Assembly: GCA_946482495.1 (NCBI GenBank)
Contig: CAMLRV010000115.1
Coordinates: 1-7,199 of the forward strand
Source: an uncultured Flavobacteriia bacterium
Lineage (GTDB): Bacteria; Bacteroidota; Bacteroidia; Flavobacteriales; Flavobacteriaceae
Length of the DNA: 7,199 nt
Reading direction: 5' to 3'
This document shows, piece by piece, positions 1-5,722 of the stretch. The position numbers were made by a program, and so were the translations under genes. The notes below the pieces were generated by a model. That model worked only from the letters and a program-made list of their open reading frames with translations. It did no database searches and had not been told where the DNA came from. The first letter of the stretch is position 1, and the number at the start of each line of letters is the position of its first letter.

Positions 1-410
1 ACTTCTTGCGAAACAAATTTACTTCCCTCAATTACAATATGCGTACCGAGTTCGTCTTGATCTTGTTTGGTTTTCATTTCCATATGTGCAATCGCTGCAA
101 TAGAAGCCAAAGCTTCTCCACGAAAACCTTTTGTTCCAAGAGAAAACAAATCTTCTGCCTGACGAATTTTTGAAGTAGCATGACGTGCAAAACACAAACG
201 TGCATCTGTAACGGTCATTCCGACACCATTATCTATAACTTGCACTAAAGATTTACCAGCATCTTTGATGATTAATTTAATATCAGTTGCTTTTGCATCA
301 ACAGCGTTTTCTAACAATTCTTTTACCACAGAAGCTGGTCTTTGAACCACTTCTCCAGCAGCAATTTGGTTAGCAACGTGATCAGGAAGCAATTGAATAA
401 TACTCGACAT
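1..410 (-). CDS. mutL: DNA mismatch repair protein MutL, N-terminal part (cut by window edge)
   Basis: MutL is the GHKL-type ATPase that links mismatch recognition by MutS to strand incision and removal. The visible 136 residues are the start of the N-terminal ATPase domain. All three ATP-binding motifs in this part are present: the [10 protein letters not shown] helix (catalytic Glu31 and Mg-binding Asn35, matching E. coli Glu29 and Asn33), DNGVGM at 60-65, and the ATP-lid region with ATSKI (78-82) and [10 protein letters not shown] (95-104). The N-terminal [19 protein letters not shown] stretch is classic MutL. The start is the ATG read from 410 down to 408; its leader is T-rich with no clear Shine-Dalgarno. 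The gene continues beyond base 1, so the C-terminal dimerisation and endonuclease region cannot be judged. It lies downstream of ribH on the same strand but is separated from it by a terminator and has its own promoter element. The family call is very secure. Confidence 0.97.
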   Translation of the reverse strand, partial: MSSIIQLLPDHVANQIAAGEVVQRPASVVKELLENAVDAKATDIKLIIKDAGKSLVQVIDNGVGMTVTDARLCFARHATSKIRQAEDLFSLGTKGFRGEALASIAAIAHMEMKTKQDQDELGTHIVIEGSKFVSQE

Positions 411-462
411 TAAGCAAAAAAAGTTTTAAAGATTAGATTCGGTTTTTTCCAACCAAGAAGTA

Positions 463-470
463 CAAATTTA
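463..470 (-). promoter_or_regulatory. Probable mutL promoter, Bacteroidota -7 element
   Basis: Read on the minus strand this is TAAATTTG, an exact match to the Bacteroidota TAnnTTTG element. It sits about 52 bases upstream of the mutL ATG and downstream of the ribH terminator, where a mutL promoter is expected. No good TTG was found at the usual -33 position, so the upstream half is weak. The assignment comes from motif and position only. Confidence 0.55.
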
Positions 471-506
471 GTAAATTTTGATTGGCTTTTAGAATAAGAA
501 TAATCA

Positions 507-553
507 TAAAAAAAACAAAAAAACCTATACCGTTATGACACAGTATAGGTTTT
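507..553 (-). terminator. Rho-independent terminator after ribH
   Basis: A perfect inverted repeat (AAACCTATAC at 521-530 and GTATAGGTTT at 543-552, extendable by one A-T pair at 520/553) encloses a 12-base loop. On the minus strand the hairpin is followed by an almost pure T run (complement of about 507-520). It begins about 24 bases past the ribH stop. This is a textbook intrinsic terminator for the leftward TPR-ribH unit. The plus-strand side has only a broken T run, so termination is expected mainly leftward. Confidence 0.85.
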
Positions 554-576
554 AATATTTTTAAAACAAATGTGTT

Positions 577-1149
577 TTATTCGTTCTCAATTTTCTTTGG
601 AGAATCTTCAATTTGAAGTGCTCCCGAAGCCAATAATGGTTGATTGTAAGCATGAGCGATTGAAGCTTGCTGACGAATATACGCCATTTTTATTGCCGCG
701 ATTGCCGCTTCAGTACCTTTGTTTCCGTGAACACCGCCACTTCTATCAATTGACTGCTGCATGTTATTATCTGTTAAAACACAGAAGATAACTGGAATAT
801 CTGTTTGAACATTTAAGTCTTTAATTCCTTGTGTTACACCTTCGCAAACAAAATCAAAATGTTTGGTTTCTCCTTGAATTACGCATCCAATTACAATTAC
901 CGCATCAACATTTTGGGTTTGAAGCATTTTTTTTGCTCCGTAGATTAATTCGAAACTTCCAGGAACATTCCAACGGATAATTTGCTGAGCAGGAACTTCG
1001 CAATCAATTAATGCATCAAAAGCACCATTATAAAGTCCTTCTGTTATAGTATCATTCCATTCAGAAACAACAATCCCAAACCGAAAGTCTTTCGCGTTTG
1101 GGATTGTGTTTTTATCGTATTGAGATAAATTTTTATTTTCGGTTGCCAT
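577..1149 (-). CDS. ribH: 6,7-dimethyl-8-ribityllumazine synthase (riboflavin synthase beta chain)
   Basis: Lumazine synthase condenses 5-amino-6-ribitylamino-uracil with 3,4-dihydroxy-2-butanone 4-phosphate, the penultimate step of riboflavin synthesis. It works in the cytoplasm, usually as a pentamer or a 60-subunit shell. The 190-residue product shows FGIVVSEWNDTITEGL (24-39, with the conserved aromatic W31), VPGSFELIYGAKKM (62-75), GCVIQGETKHFDFV (88-101, with H97 matching the catalytic histidine), and VLTDNNMQQSIDRSGG (124-139, with R136 at the phosphate-binding arginine) followed by HGNKGTEAA. The family is usually about 155-165 residues. The catalytic core ends near residue 157-160, so about 30 extra C-terminal residues are present, ending in an acidic and lysine-rich tail. 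The ATG overlaps the stop of the TPR gene by one base (TAATG on the minus strand), which suggests translational coupling, and a terminator follows. No FMN riboswitch is visible upstream, as expected for a gene inside an operon. Confidence 0.96.
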   Translation of the reverse strand: MATENKNLSQYDKNTIPNAKDFRFGIVVSEWNDTITEGLYNGAFDALIDCEVPAQQIIRWNVPGSFELIYGAKKMLQTQNVDAVIVIGCVIQGETKHFDFVCEGVTQGIKDLNVQTDIPVIFCVLTDNNMQQSIDRSGGVHGNKGTEAAIAAIKMAYIRQQASIAHAYNQPLLASGALQIEDSPKKIENE

Positions 1150-1943
1150 TATTTTTCTAATGAAGCAATTAAAATATCAACTGTACTTCCTTCTTGAGAA
1201 GTTTCGTATTTTTCTTTGATTGTTTTTAAATAACCTAAAGCTTCGTCATTTTTCTTTAAAATGATAGCCATGTTAGCCGCTTTTAATAAAAATCTTGGAG
1301 TTACAAAATCATTATCGTCTAAGTTAGCTGCTTCCACATATAATTTTAAAGCTTCTTCATTGTTATTTAACTCAGCATTAGCATCACCTTTAGCTCCAAT
1401 TGCTAAAGCTTTTAAATTTGTTTCGCTAGATGAGAAATTATCTAAATGCTCAATTGCTTTTTTGAAATCTTTTAAATGTAAACAAGCCATACCTGCAGAA
1501 TATTCCGCTAAGTTTGCCGCTTTAGTTCCAGAATAGTTTTCGATAATTCCTTCAAAACCTAATTTACCTTCTCCACCTTTTAAAGATAATTTAAATAATG
1601 AATCTTGCTTTTCTGTAGCATCAACTGCTTGTTGAAAATACATTTGTGCTTGGTTCATATCTTTAAATGCTTCTTCTTCTTTTGGAGTAGCAATAAATTT
1701 ATTATAAAAAAGATATCCTAATGTTGCTACTGCAACTGCAGTAATTACACCTAAAACTACTTTACGATTAGCAATTACCCACTCTTCAGTTTTATTTGCA
1801 GTTTCGTCTAATGCATTAAAAACTCCAGCAGTTGTACTTTCACTTTCGTTTACATTAACTTCTTCTACAGTTGTATCAAATGCAGGTTCTTTTTCTACTT
1901 CTGGTTTAGGGGCTTTATAACCTCTTTTATTATATGTTGCCAT
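1149..1943 (-). CDS. Membrane-anchored tetratricopeptide-repeat protein (YfgM-like architecture)
   Basis: The 264-residue product has an acidic, low-complexity N-terminal segment of about 50 residues. One clear membrane helix follows at about 62-80 (VVLGVITAVAVATLGYLFY), preceded by Arg/Lys at 60-61. A helical C-terminal part then carries TPR-like repeats (about 127-170 with the GFEGIIENYSGTKAANLAEYSAG pattern, 177-210 and 214-245). There is no cleavable signal, so the positive-inside rule predicts a single-pass inner-membrane protein with the TPR part in the periplasm. This resembles E. coli YfgM, an ancillary partner of the SecYEG translocon and periplasmic chaperones, but the likeness is one of architecture and the role here is inferred. 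It is the first gene of the leftward unit and is followed directly by ribH, with a one-base overlap. A metabolic link to riboflavin synthesis is not evident. The coding call is secure; the exact function is open. Confidence 0.88.
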   Translation of the reverse strand: MATYNKRGYKAPKPEVEKEPAFDTTVEEVNVNESESTTAGVFNALDETANKTEEWVIANRKVVLGVITAVAVATLGYLFYNKFIATPKEEEAFKDMNQAQMYFQQAVDATEKQDSLFKLSLKGGEGKLGFEGIIENYSGTKAANLAEYSAGMACLHLKDFKKAIEHLDNFSSSETNLKALAIGAKGDANAELNNNEEALKLYVEAANLDDNDFVTPRFLLKAANMAIILKKNDEALGYLKTIKEKYETSQEGSTVDILIASLEK

Positions 1944-1967
1944 TTAACTAAAATTTTATTAGAGGTG

Positions 1968-1975
1968 CAAAAATA
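1968..1975 (-). promoter_or_regulatory. Probable promoter of the TPR-ribH unit, -7 element
   Basis: On the minus strand this reads TATTTTTG, fitting TAnnTTTG, about 24 bases upstream of the TPR gene ATG. The upstream -33 region is a plain A/T run without a clear TTG. The extreme AT content raises the chance of an accidental match, so confidence is moderate. Confidence 0.5.
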
Positions 1976-2029
1976 TACTTTTTATTTAAATTTAAAAGTT
2001 CTTTTATTTATATTTTTAAAATTTGAACT

Positions 2030-2037
2030 TACATTTG
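2030..2037 (+). promoter_or_regulatory. Probable recF promoter, -7 element
   Basis: TACATTTG is an exact match to TAnnTTTG, placed 41 bases before the recF start, giving a leader of roughly 35 bases. It is back to back with the TPR-ribH promoter in the 135-bp divergent gap, with the two -7 elements 54 bases apart. No convincing TTG was found around -33. Confidence 0.55.
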
Positions 2038-2078
2038 TACTCGAAAGTGAAATTTTTGCCACTTTTTAACATAAAATC

Positions 2079-3158
2079 GTGATTTTAAAAAAACTCTCTT
2101 TACTCAATTACAAAAATATTACTTCCTCTTCTTTCGATTTCGAAAGTAAGATTAATGCCATTGTGGGTAAAAACGGAATTGGAAAAACTACCATTTTAGA
2201 TGCGATTTATCATTTAGCTGTTGGAAAAAGTTATTTTAATCCACTTTCTACCCAAAATATCAAACATGGTGAAGATTTTTTTGTTATTGATGGGACATTT
2301 GAAAAAGAAAACAGAACCGAACAAATTATTTGTAGCTATAAAAAAGCACATAAAAAGGTTTTGAAACGCAATGGAAAAATTTACGATAAATTTTCGGAAC
2401 ATATTGGTTTAATACCAATCGTGATTATATCACCTAGTGATTCTGATTTAATTATTGAAGGAAGTGAAACGAGAAGAAAATTTATTGATAATGTAATTTC
2501 TACTTTTGATGTAACCTACTTAAACACCTTAATTAATTATCAAAAAACGCTACAACAACGTAACGCTTTATTAAAATATTTCGCCTTAAATCAGGTTTTT
2601 GACCAAGATAATTTAAGTATTTACAACGAACAATTATCAGAATTCGGACAAATTATTTTCAAGAAAAGAAAAGATTTTTTAGAAAAATTCGTACCTGTTT
2701 TTCAAGAATTATATTCTGTCATTTCTGAAGATGCTGAAAAAGTTTCTATTGCTTACGAAAGTCAGTTACACGAAGACACATTAGATCATTTATTACATCA
2801 AAATCTTCAAAAAGACAGAATTTCACAATACACCACTTGCGGAATTCATAAAGATGATATCATATTTAATATTACCGATTTCCCTATCAAGAAATTTGGT
2901 TCTCAAGGTCAACAAAAATCGTTTTTAATCGCCTTGAAATTAGCGCAATTCGATTTCATAAAAAAACACACAAAAACATTGCCTATATTACTTTTTGATG
3001 ATATTTTTGACAAATTAGATGCTTTTAGAGTACAACAAATTGTGAATATGGTGAACGATGATGTATTCGGACAAATTTTTATCTCCGACACACATCCTGA
3101 AAGAACTGAAAACATTATCAAACAAACACATAAAAGTTATAAAATATTCAATATTTAA
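2079..3158 (+). CDS. recF: DNA replication and repair protein RecF
   Basis: RecF is an SMC/ABC-like ATPase that binds single-strand/double-strand DNA junctions at gaps and, with RecO and RecR, helps load RecA. The 359-residue length is normal for the family. Visible motifs are Walker [10 protein letters not shown] (30-38), the following GKSYF, the RecF-typical [21 protein letters not shown] region (117-137), the ABC signature FGSQGQQKS (273-281), Walker [12 protein letters not shown] (304-314, with D307 and D308) and the SDTHPER switch region (336-342). The start is a GTG: an in-frame stop lies at 2067-2069, no ATG falls between it and the GTG, and translation from there gives the canonical [14 protein letters not shown]-terminus. 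Codons in the divergent leader are A/T-rich with no strong ribosome site. The lipoprotein gene begins 4 bases after the stop, so the two are probably co-transcribed. recF is not beside dnaA, dnaN or gyrB here. Confidence 0.97.
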   Translation: MILKKLSLLNYKNITSSSFDFESKINAIVGKNGIGKTTILDAIYHLAVGKSYFNPLSTQNIKHGEDFFVIDGTFEKENRTEQIICSYKKAHKKVLKRNGKIYDKFSEHIGLIPIVIISPSDSDLIIEGSETRRKFIDNVISTFDVTYLNTLINYQKTLQQRNALLKYFALNQVFDQDNLSIYNEQLSEFGQIIFKKRKDFLEKFVPVFQELYSVISEDAEKVSIAYESQLHEDTLDHLLHQNLQKDRISQYTTCGIHKDDIIFNITDFPIKKFGSQGQQKSFLIALKLAQFDFIKKHTKTLPILLFDDIFDKLDAFRVQQIVNMVNDDVFGQIFISDTHPERTENIIKQTHKSYKIFNI

Positions 3159-3162
3159 AAAA

Positions 3163-3852
3163 ATGAAAAAATTAAAAACCATTATTGCAATTGCAATCAT
3201 TACGCTATCAATAAGTTGCACGAATAGTCAAAACTACAAAAGTGTGGACGTAGCCGAATTTAAGACCGCAATTACCAAAATTGATGATGCACAAATTTTA
3301 GATGTTCGAACTCCAGGAGAATATGCCAATGGAAAAATTGCAGATGCCAAAAATGTGGATTGGAATGGAGATTCTTTCGATGCTCAAGTGGCAAATTTAG
3401 ACAAAACAAAACCAGTTTTTGTATATTGTTTAAGTGGTGGAAGAAGTAAAAGAGCAGCAAATCATTTAGTAGAATTAGGCTTTAAAAACATTATCGAATT
3501 AGACGGCGGGTATATGGCTTGGGAAAAAGCAAATCCAAAAACAGACACCGTTTGGACAGGTATGACACAAGAAGAGTACAACAAATTATTAGTTTCAGAC
3601 AAAACAGTTGTAATTGATTTTTACGCAGAATGGTGTGGACCTTGTAAAAAAATGGCACCTTACTTAGACAAACTAAGCAAAGAAATGGCAGATAAAGTTA
3701 TCATTCACAGAATTGATTTTGATAAAAACAAATCGATATTTAACGCTTTAGGCTATGAAGGTTTACCTGTTATTATGGTAATCAAAAACGGAAAACAAAC
3801 GTTCTTTAAAAACGAATTCGTTAGCGAAGAAGATTTAAGAAAAGCGTTATAA
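3163..3852 (+). CDS. Rhodanese-thioredoxin fusion lipoprotein
   Basis: A 229-residue exported protein with two redox or sulfur domains. The N-terminus (Lys2, Lys3, Lys5, hydrophobic 6-17, then SISC with Cys19) looks like a lipoprotein signal, although the -3 residue is Ser rather than the usual Leu/Val/Ile. The residues after the Cys (TNSQN) lack the acidic surface-export signal known from some Bacteroidota lipoproteins, so a periplasm-facing anchor is more likely. A single rhodanese domain covers about 26-122, with DVRTPGEY at 47-54 and the active loop C89-LSGGRS. A thioredoxin domain covers about 135-229, with WCGPC (C158, C161) and cis-Pro202. Both catalytic sites are intact. The ATG at 3163 is chosen over an upstream in-frame ATG (3058) because it lies 4 bases after recF and gives the signal peptide directly. 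Likely roles are disulfide reduction or sulfane-sulfur transfer in the envelope; the partner is unknown. Confidence 0.9.
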   Translation: MKKLKTIIAIAIITLSISCTNSQNYKSVDVAEFKTAITKIDDAQILDVRTPGEYANGKIADAKNVDWNGDSFDAQVANLDKTKPVFVYCLSGGRSKRAANHLVELGFKNIIELDGGYMAWEKANPKTDTVWTGMTQEEYNKLLVSDKTVVIDFYAEWCGPCKKMAPYLDKLSKEMADKVIIHRIDFDKNKSIFNALGYEGLPVIMVIKNGKQTFFKNEFVSEEDLRKAL

Positions 3853-3912
3853 GCATAAAGTAAAAGAGCCAAGTAAAGAGTTTTCAGTTTCGAAAACAAT
3901 AAAAATTAAACA

Positions 3913-4926
3913 ATGGAAATCACCCAACAACAATCATTAAAAAAATACAATACATTCGGAATTGAAGCTTTTGCCTCTGAATTTTGCGAAGTGAATTCTC
4001 CTGAACAATTAGCAGAAGTTTTACAGGATAATCAGAATAAGAAGCTTTTTATTTTAGGTGGTGGAAGTAACATGCTTTTGACTCAAAACATTGATGCTTT
4101 GGTATTATACATTAACAACAAAGGCATTGAGATTATTAAAGAAGACGATAATCATGTTTGGGTAAAAGGAAATGCTGGAGAAGTTTGGCACGAATTTGTT
4201 CAATATTGTATTCAACACAATTATGGAGGAATAGAAAATTTATCTTTAATCCCAGGAAATGTTGGTGCTACACCAATTCAAAATATTGGTGCATATGGTG
4301 TGGAAATTAAAGACACATTTGTTTCATGTGATGCGATGAAAATTGACACACAAGAAATTACAACTTTCGACAAAAATGCTTGTCAATTTGGATATAGAGA
4401 AAGTGTATTTAAAGGCGAATTGAAAAACCAATACGTGATTTTATCAGTGGTTTTCAAACTAACGAAAAACAATCACAAACTAAATACTTCTTACGGTGCA
4501 ATTGACACAGAATTAGAAAATATGGGTATCGAAAACCCTACAATTCAAGATGTAAGTAAAGCCGTAATTGCCATTCGCGAAAGCAAATTACCTAACCCTA
4601 AAGAATTAGGAAATAGCGGAAGTTTCTTTAAAAACCCAATTGTTCCGATAGAAATTTACGAAAAAGCAAAAGCTAATTACCCTGAAATTCCACATTATCC
4701 AGTTTCTGAAACAATGGTAAAAGTTCCGGCTGGTTGGTTAATTGAACAAGCTGGCTTTAAAGGAAAACGCTTTGGCGATGCTGGAATCCACACGAAACAA
4801 GCTTTGGTTTTAGTCAATTATGGAAATGCGACAGGAAGCGAAATTTGGGCAGTGGCTCAAAATGTTCAACAAACAGTTAAAGATAAATTCGGAATTAGCA
4901 TTGAAGCTGAAGTGAATGTGATTTAA
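3913..4926 (+). CDS. murB: UDP-N-acetylenolpyruvoylglucosamine reductase MurB
   Basis: MurB is the cytoplasmic flavoenzyme that uses NADPH to reduce UDP-GlcNAc-enolpyruvate to UDP-MurNAc, the second committed step of peptidoglycan precursor synthesis. At 337 residues it has the type I (E. coli-like, about 342 residues) length. Seen in order: NTFGIEAFA near the N-terminus, the FAD-binding GGGSNMLL (49-56), LSLIPGNVGATPIQNIGAYG (110-129), FGYRESVFK (159-167, with R162 matching the active-site arginine), GNSGSFFKNP (233-242, with S237 at the proton-donor serine), PAGWLIEQAGFKG (282-294), and a C-terminal EAEV (331-334) in the position of the catalytic glutamate loop. The ATG follows a 60-base gap after the lipoprotein gene with no terminator, so read-through from recF is plausible. 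The stop codon abuts a 7-bp periodic repeat array. Confidence 0.97.
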   Translation: MEITQQQSLKKYNTFGIEAFASEFCEVNSPEQLAEVLQDNQNKKLFILGGGSNMLLTQNIDALVLYINNKGIEIIKEDDNHVWVKGNAGEVWHEFVQYCIQHNYGGIENLSLIPGNVGATPIQNIGAYGVEIKDTFVSCDAMKIDTQEITTFDKNACQFGYRESVFKGELKNQYVILSVVFKLTKNNHKLNTSYGAIDTELENMGIENPTIQDVSKAVIAIRESKLPNPKELGNSGSFFKNPIVPIEIYEKAKANYPEIPHYPVSETMVKVPAGWLIEQAGFKGKRFGDAGIHTKQALVLVNYGNATGSEIWAVAQNVQQTVKDKFGISIEAEVNVI

Positions 4927-4974
4927 ATTACGATTTACGACTTGCGATTTACGACTTGGGATTTACGAAGTGTT
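4926..4974 (+). repeat. Degenerate 7-bp (14-bp) tandem repeat array after murB
   Basis: Seven consecutive heptads start at the last base of the murB stop. AATTACG is at 4926, ATTTACG at 4933, 4947 and 4961, and ACTTGCG/ACTTGGG at 4940 and 4954; the last unit (4968) is divergent. Viewed as 14-mers, CGATTTACGACTTG occurs twice in perfect tandem (4931-4958) and a third copy (4959-4972) differs at three positions. A related array lies after the next gene. There is no hairpin or T run, so it is not a terminator. Function is unknown. Confidence 0.85.
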
Positions 4975-4999
4975 GTTAAAAATTTAATTAAGAAATAAA

Positions 5000-5608
5000 A
5001 TGTATATACCAGATATTTATAGAAACGAAAATCGAAGTGAAATTTTACATTTTATAGAAGAAAACAGCTTTGCCATTCTCGTCAATCAATCCAACGGTAA
5101 AATAAATGCTACGCATATCCCTTTGTTTATTGAAGAAAGTACTAATGACCAACTTATTTTATCAGGACATATTTCTAAATTAAATCCACAAAGTGAAAAT
5201 TTTGCAGAAAACGGAAAGGTGTTAGCCATTTTTTCAGGCGCACATTCTTATATTTCATCTTCTTGGTACGATTATGAAGAAGTACCAACTTGGAATTATT
5301 TAGCAGTTCATGTAGAAGGAAAAATTGAAATTCTAAACGAAGAACAAAAATTACTACATTTAGAAAATCTGACAAATAAGTATGAAAAAAATAGTGAAAA
5401 TCCAATTTCAACGAAAACACTTTCAGAGAAAACCATGCGTCAAGCTAATGGAATAGTAGCATTTAACATTATAGTTGAAAATATAGAAGCTGTCAAAAAA
5501 TTGTCTCAAAACAAAAGTGAGAACAATAAAAAAAGTATCATTTCACATTTGGAAAATATAGATAATGAAGGCTCGAAAAATATTGCAAACGAAATGAAAA
5601 AACTTTAA
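5000..5608 (+). CDS. PaiB-like FMN-binding protein (FMN_bind_2 family)
   Basis: The 202-residue protein belongs to the PaiB family, named for a Bacillus subtilis protein reported to act as a negative regulator of sporulation and protease genes; members have a split-barrel flavin-reductase-like fold. Family landmarks are MYIPDIY at the N-terminus, ATHIPL (37-42), GHISKLNPQ (56-64), FSGAHSYISSSWY (78-90), the highly diagnostic VPTWNYLAVHVEG (95-107) and KLSQNK (167-172). The last 30 residues are Lys/Asn/Glu-rich and helical. No helix-turn-helix is evident, so the label 'transcriptional regulator' used for the family should be treated with caution; an FMN- or haem-binding or oxidoreductase role is equally possible. 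The gene sits 73 bases after murB with no visible promoter and is bracketed by two related heptad arrays. Confidence 0.92.
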   Translation: MYIPDIYRNENRSEILHFIEENSFAILVNQSNGKINATHIPLFIEESTNDQLILSGHISKLNPQSENFAENGKVLAIFSGAHSYISSSWYDYEEVPTWNYLAVHVEGKIEILNEEQKLLHLENLTNKYEKNSENPISTKTLSEKTMRQANGIVAFNIIVENIEAVKKLSQNKSENNKKSIISHLENIDNEGSKNIANEMKKL

Positions 5609-5610
5609 TA

Positions 5611-5686
5611 ATTTACGATTTACGAGGTTGGAATTACGATTTCACCAAACCTTTAACCCAAGAACCTGAAACTTTAAACTTTAAAC
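5611..5686 (+). repeat. Degenerate 7-bp tandem repeat array before the glycosyltransferase
   Basis: A run of nearly eleven heptads keeps the same 7-bp register throughout. It begins with ATTTACG twice (5611 and 5618), passes AATTACG at 5632 and ATTTCAC at 5639, and drifts into a C-rich then AAACTT type (CAAACCT at 5646, TGAAACT at 5667, TTAAACT at 5674, TTAAAC at 5681). The ATTTACG and AATTACG units match the array after murB. The right end lies 9 bases before the -7 promoter element of the next gene, covering its -33 region. It could be a decayed intergenic repeat or a regulatory spacer. Confidence 0.75.
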
Positions 5687-5695
5687 AAAAAAGGT

Positions 5696-5703
5696 TACCT
5701 TTG
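5696..5703 (+). promoter_or_regulatory. Probable glycosyltransferase promoter, -7 element
   Basis: TACCTTTG fits TAnnTTTG exactly and is followed by CA, a common continuation in Bacteroidota promoters. It lies 19 bases upstream of the ATG, giving a short leader of about 10-15 bases. The -33 position falls inside the heptad array and shows CTTTAAAC rather than TTG. An AAAGGA at 5715-5720 is purine-rich but too close to the ATG for a normal Shine-Dalgarno. Confidence 0.6.
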
Positions 5704-5722
5704 CACAACTTTTAAAAGGAAC

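Noticed and set aside
441..454. Small inverted repeat GGTT/AACC in the mutL leader
   Set aside because: The 4-bp stem is too short to support an operator or attenuator.
570..791. Plus-strand open frame opposite the end of ribH
   Set aside because: It is antisense to a clearly conserved gene, partly overlaps the terminator side, and its translation matches no recognisable family.
1261..1536. Plus-strand open frame opposite the TPR gene
   Set aside because: It is a mirror of the Ala/Leu/Lys-rich TPR coding sequence with no ribosome site, promoter or known motif.
2131..2146. Hairpin CTTTCGA-TT-TCGAAAG in early recF, echoed by TCGAAAGT at 2041-2048 in the leader
   Set aside because: The coding copy simply encodes FDFES in a conserved part of RecF, and a two-base loop is poor for a stable RNA hairpin; chance is the simpler reading.
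3058..3162. Extended start for the rhodanese-thioredoxin protein inside recF
   Set aside because: It would add 35 residues read from the recF Walker B to C-terminal region in another frame and bury the lipoprotein signal peptide; the ATG at 3163 is far better.
3858..3880. Direct repeat AAGTAAAAGAG / AAGTAAAGAG before murB
   Set aside because: Two short A/G-rich copies 13 bases apart are easily explained by base composition and show no 7-bp register like the other arrays.
3880..3897. Terminator between the lipoprotein gene and murB
   Set aside because: The 6-bp inverted repeat GTTTTC/GAAAAC has a weak stem and no following T run, so read-through into murB is more likely.
4926..4974. CRISPR array
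   Set aside because: The units are 7 or 14 bp in direct tandem with no unique spacers, and no cas gene is present.
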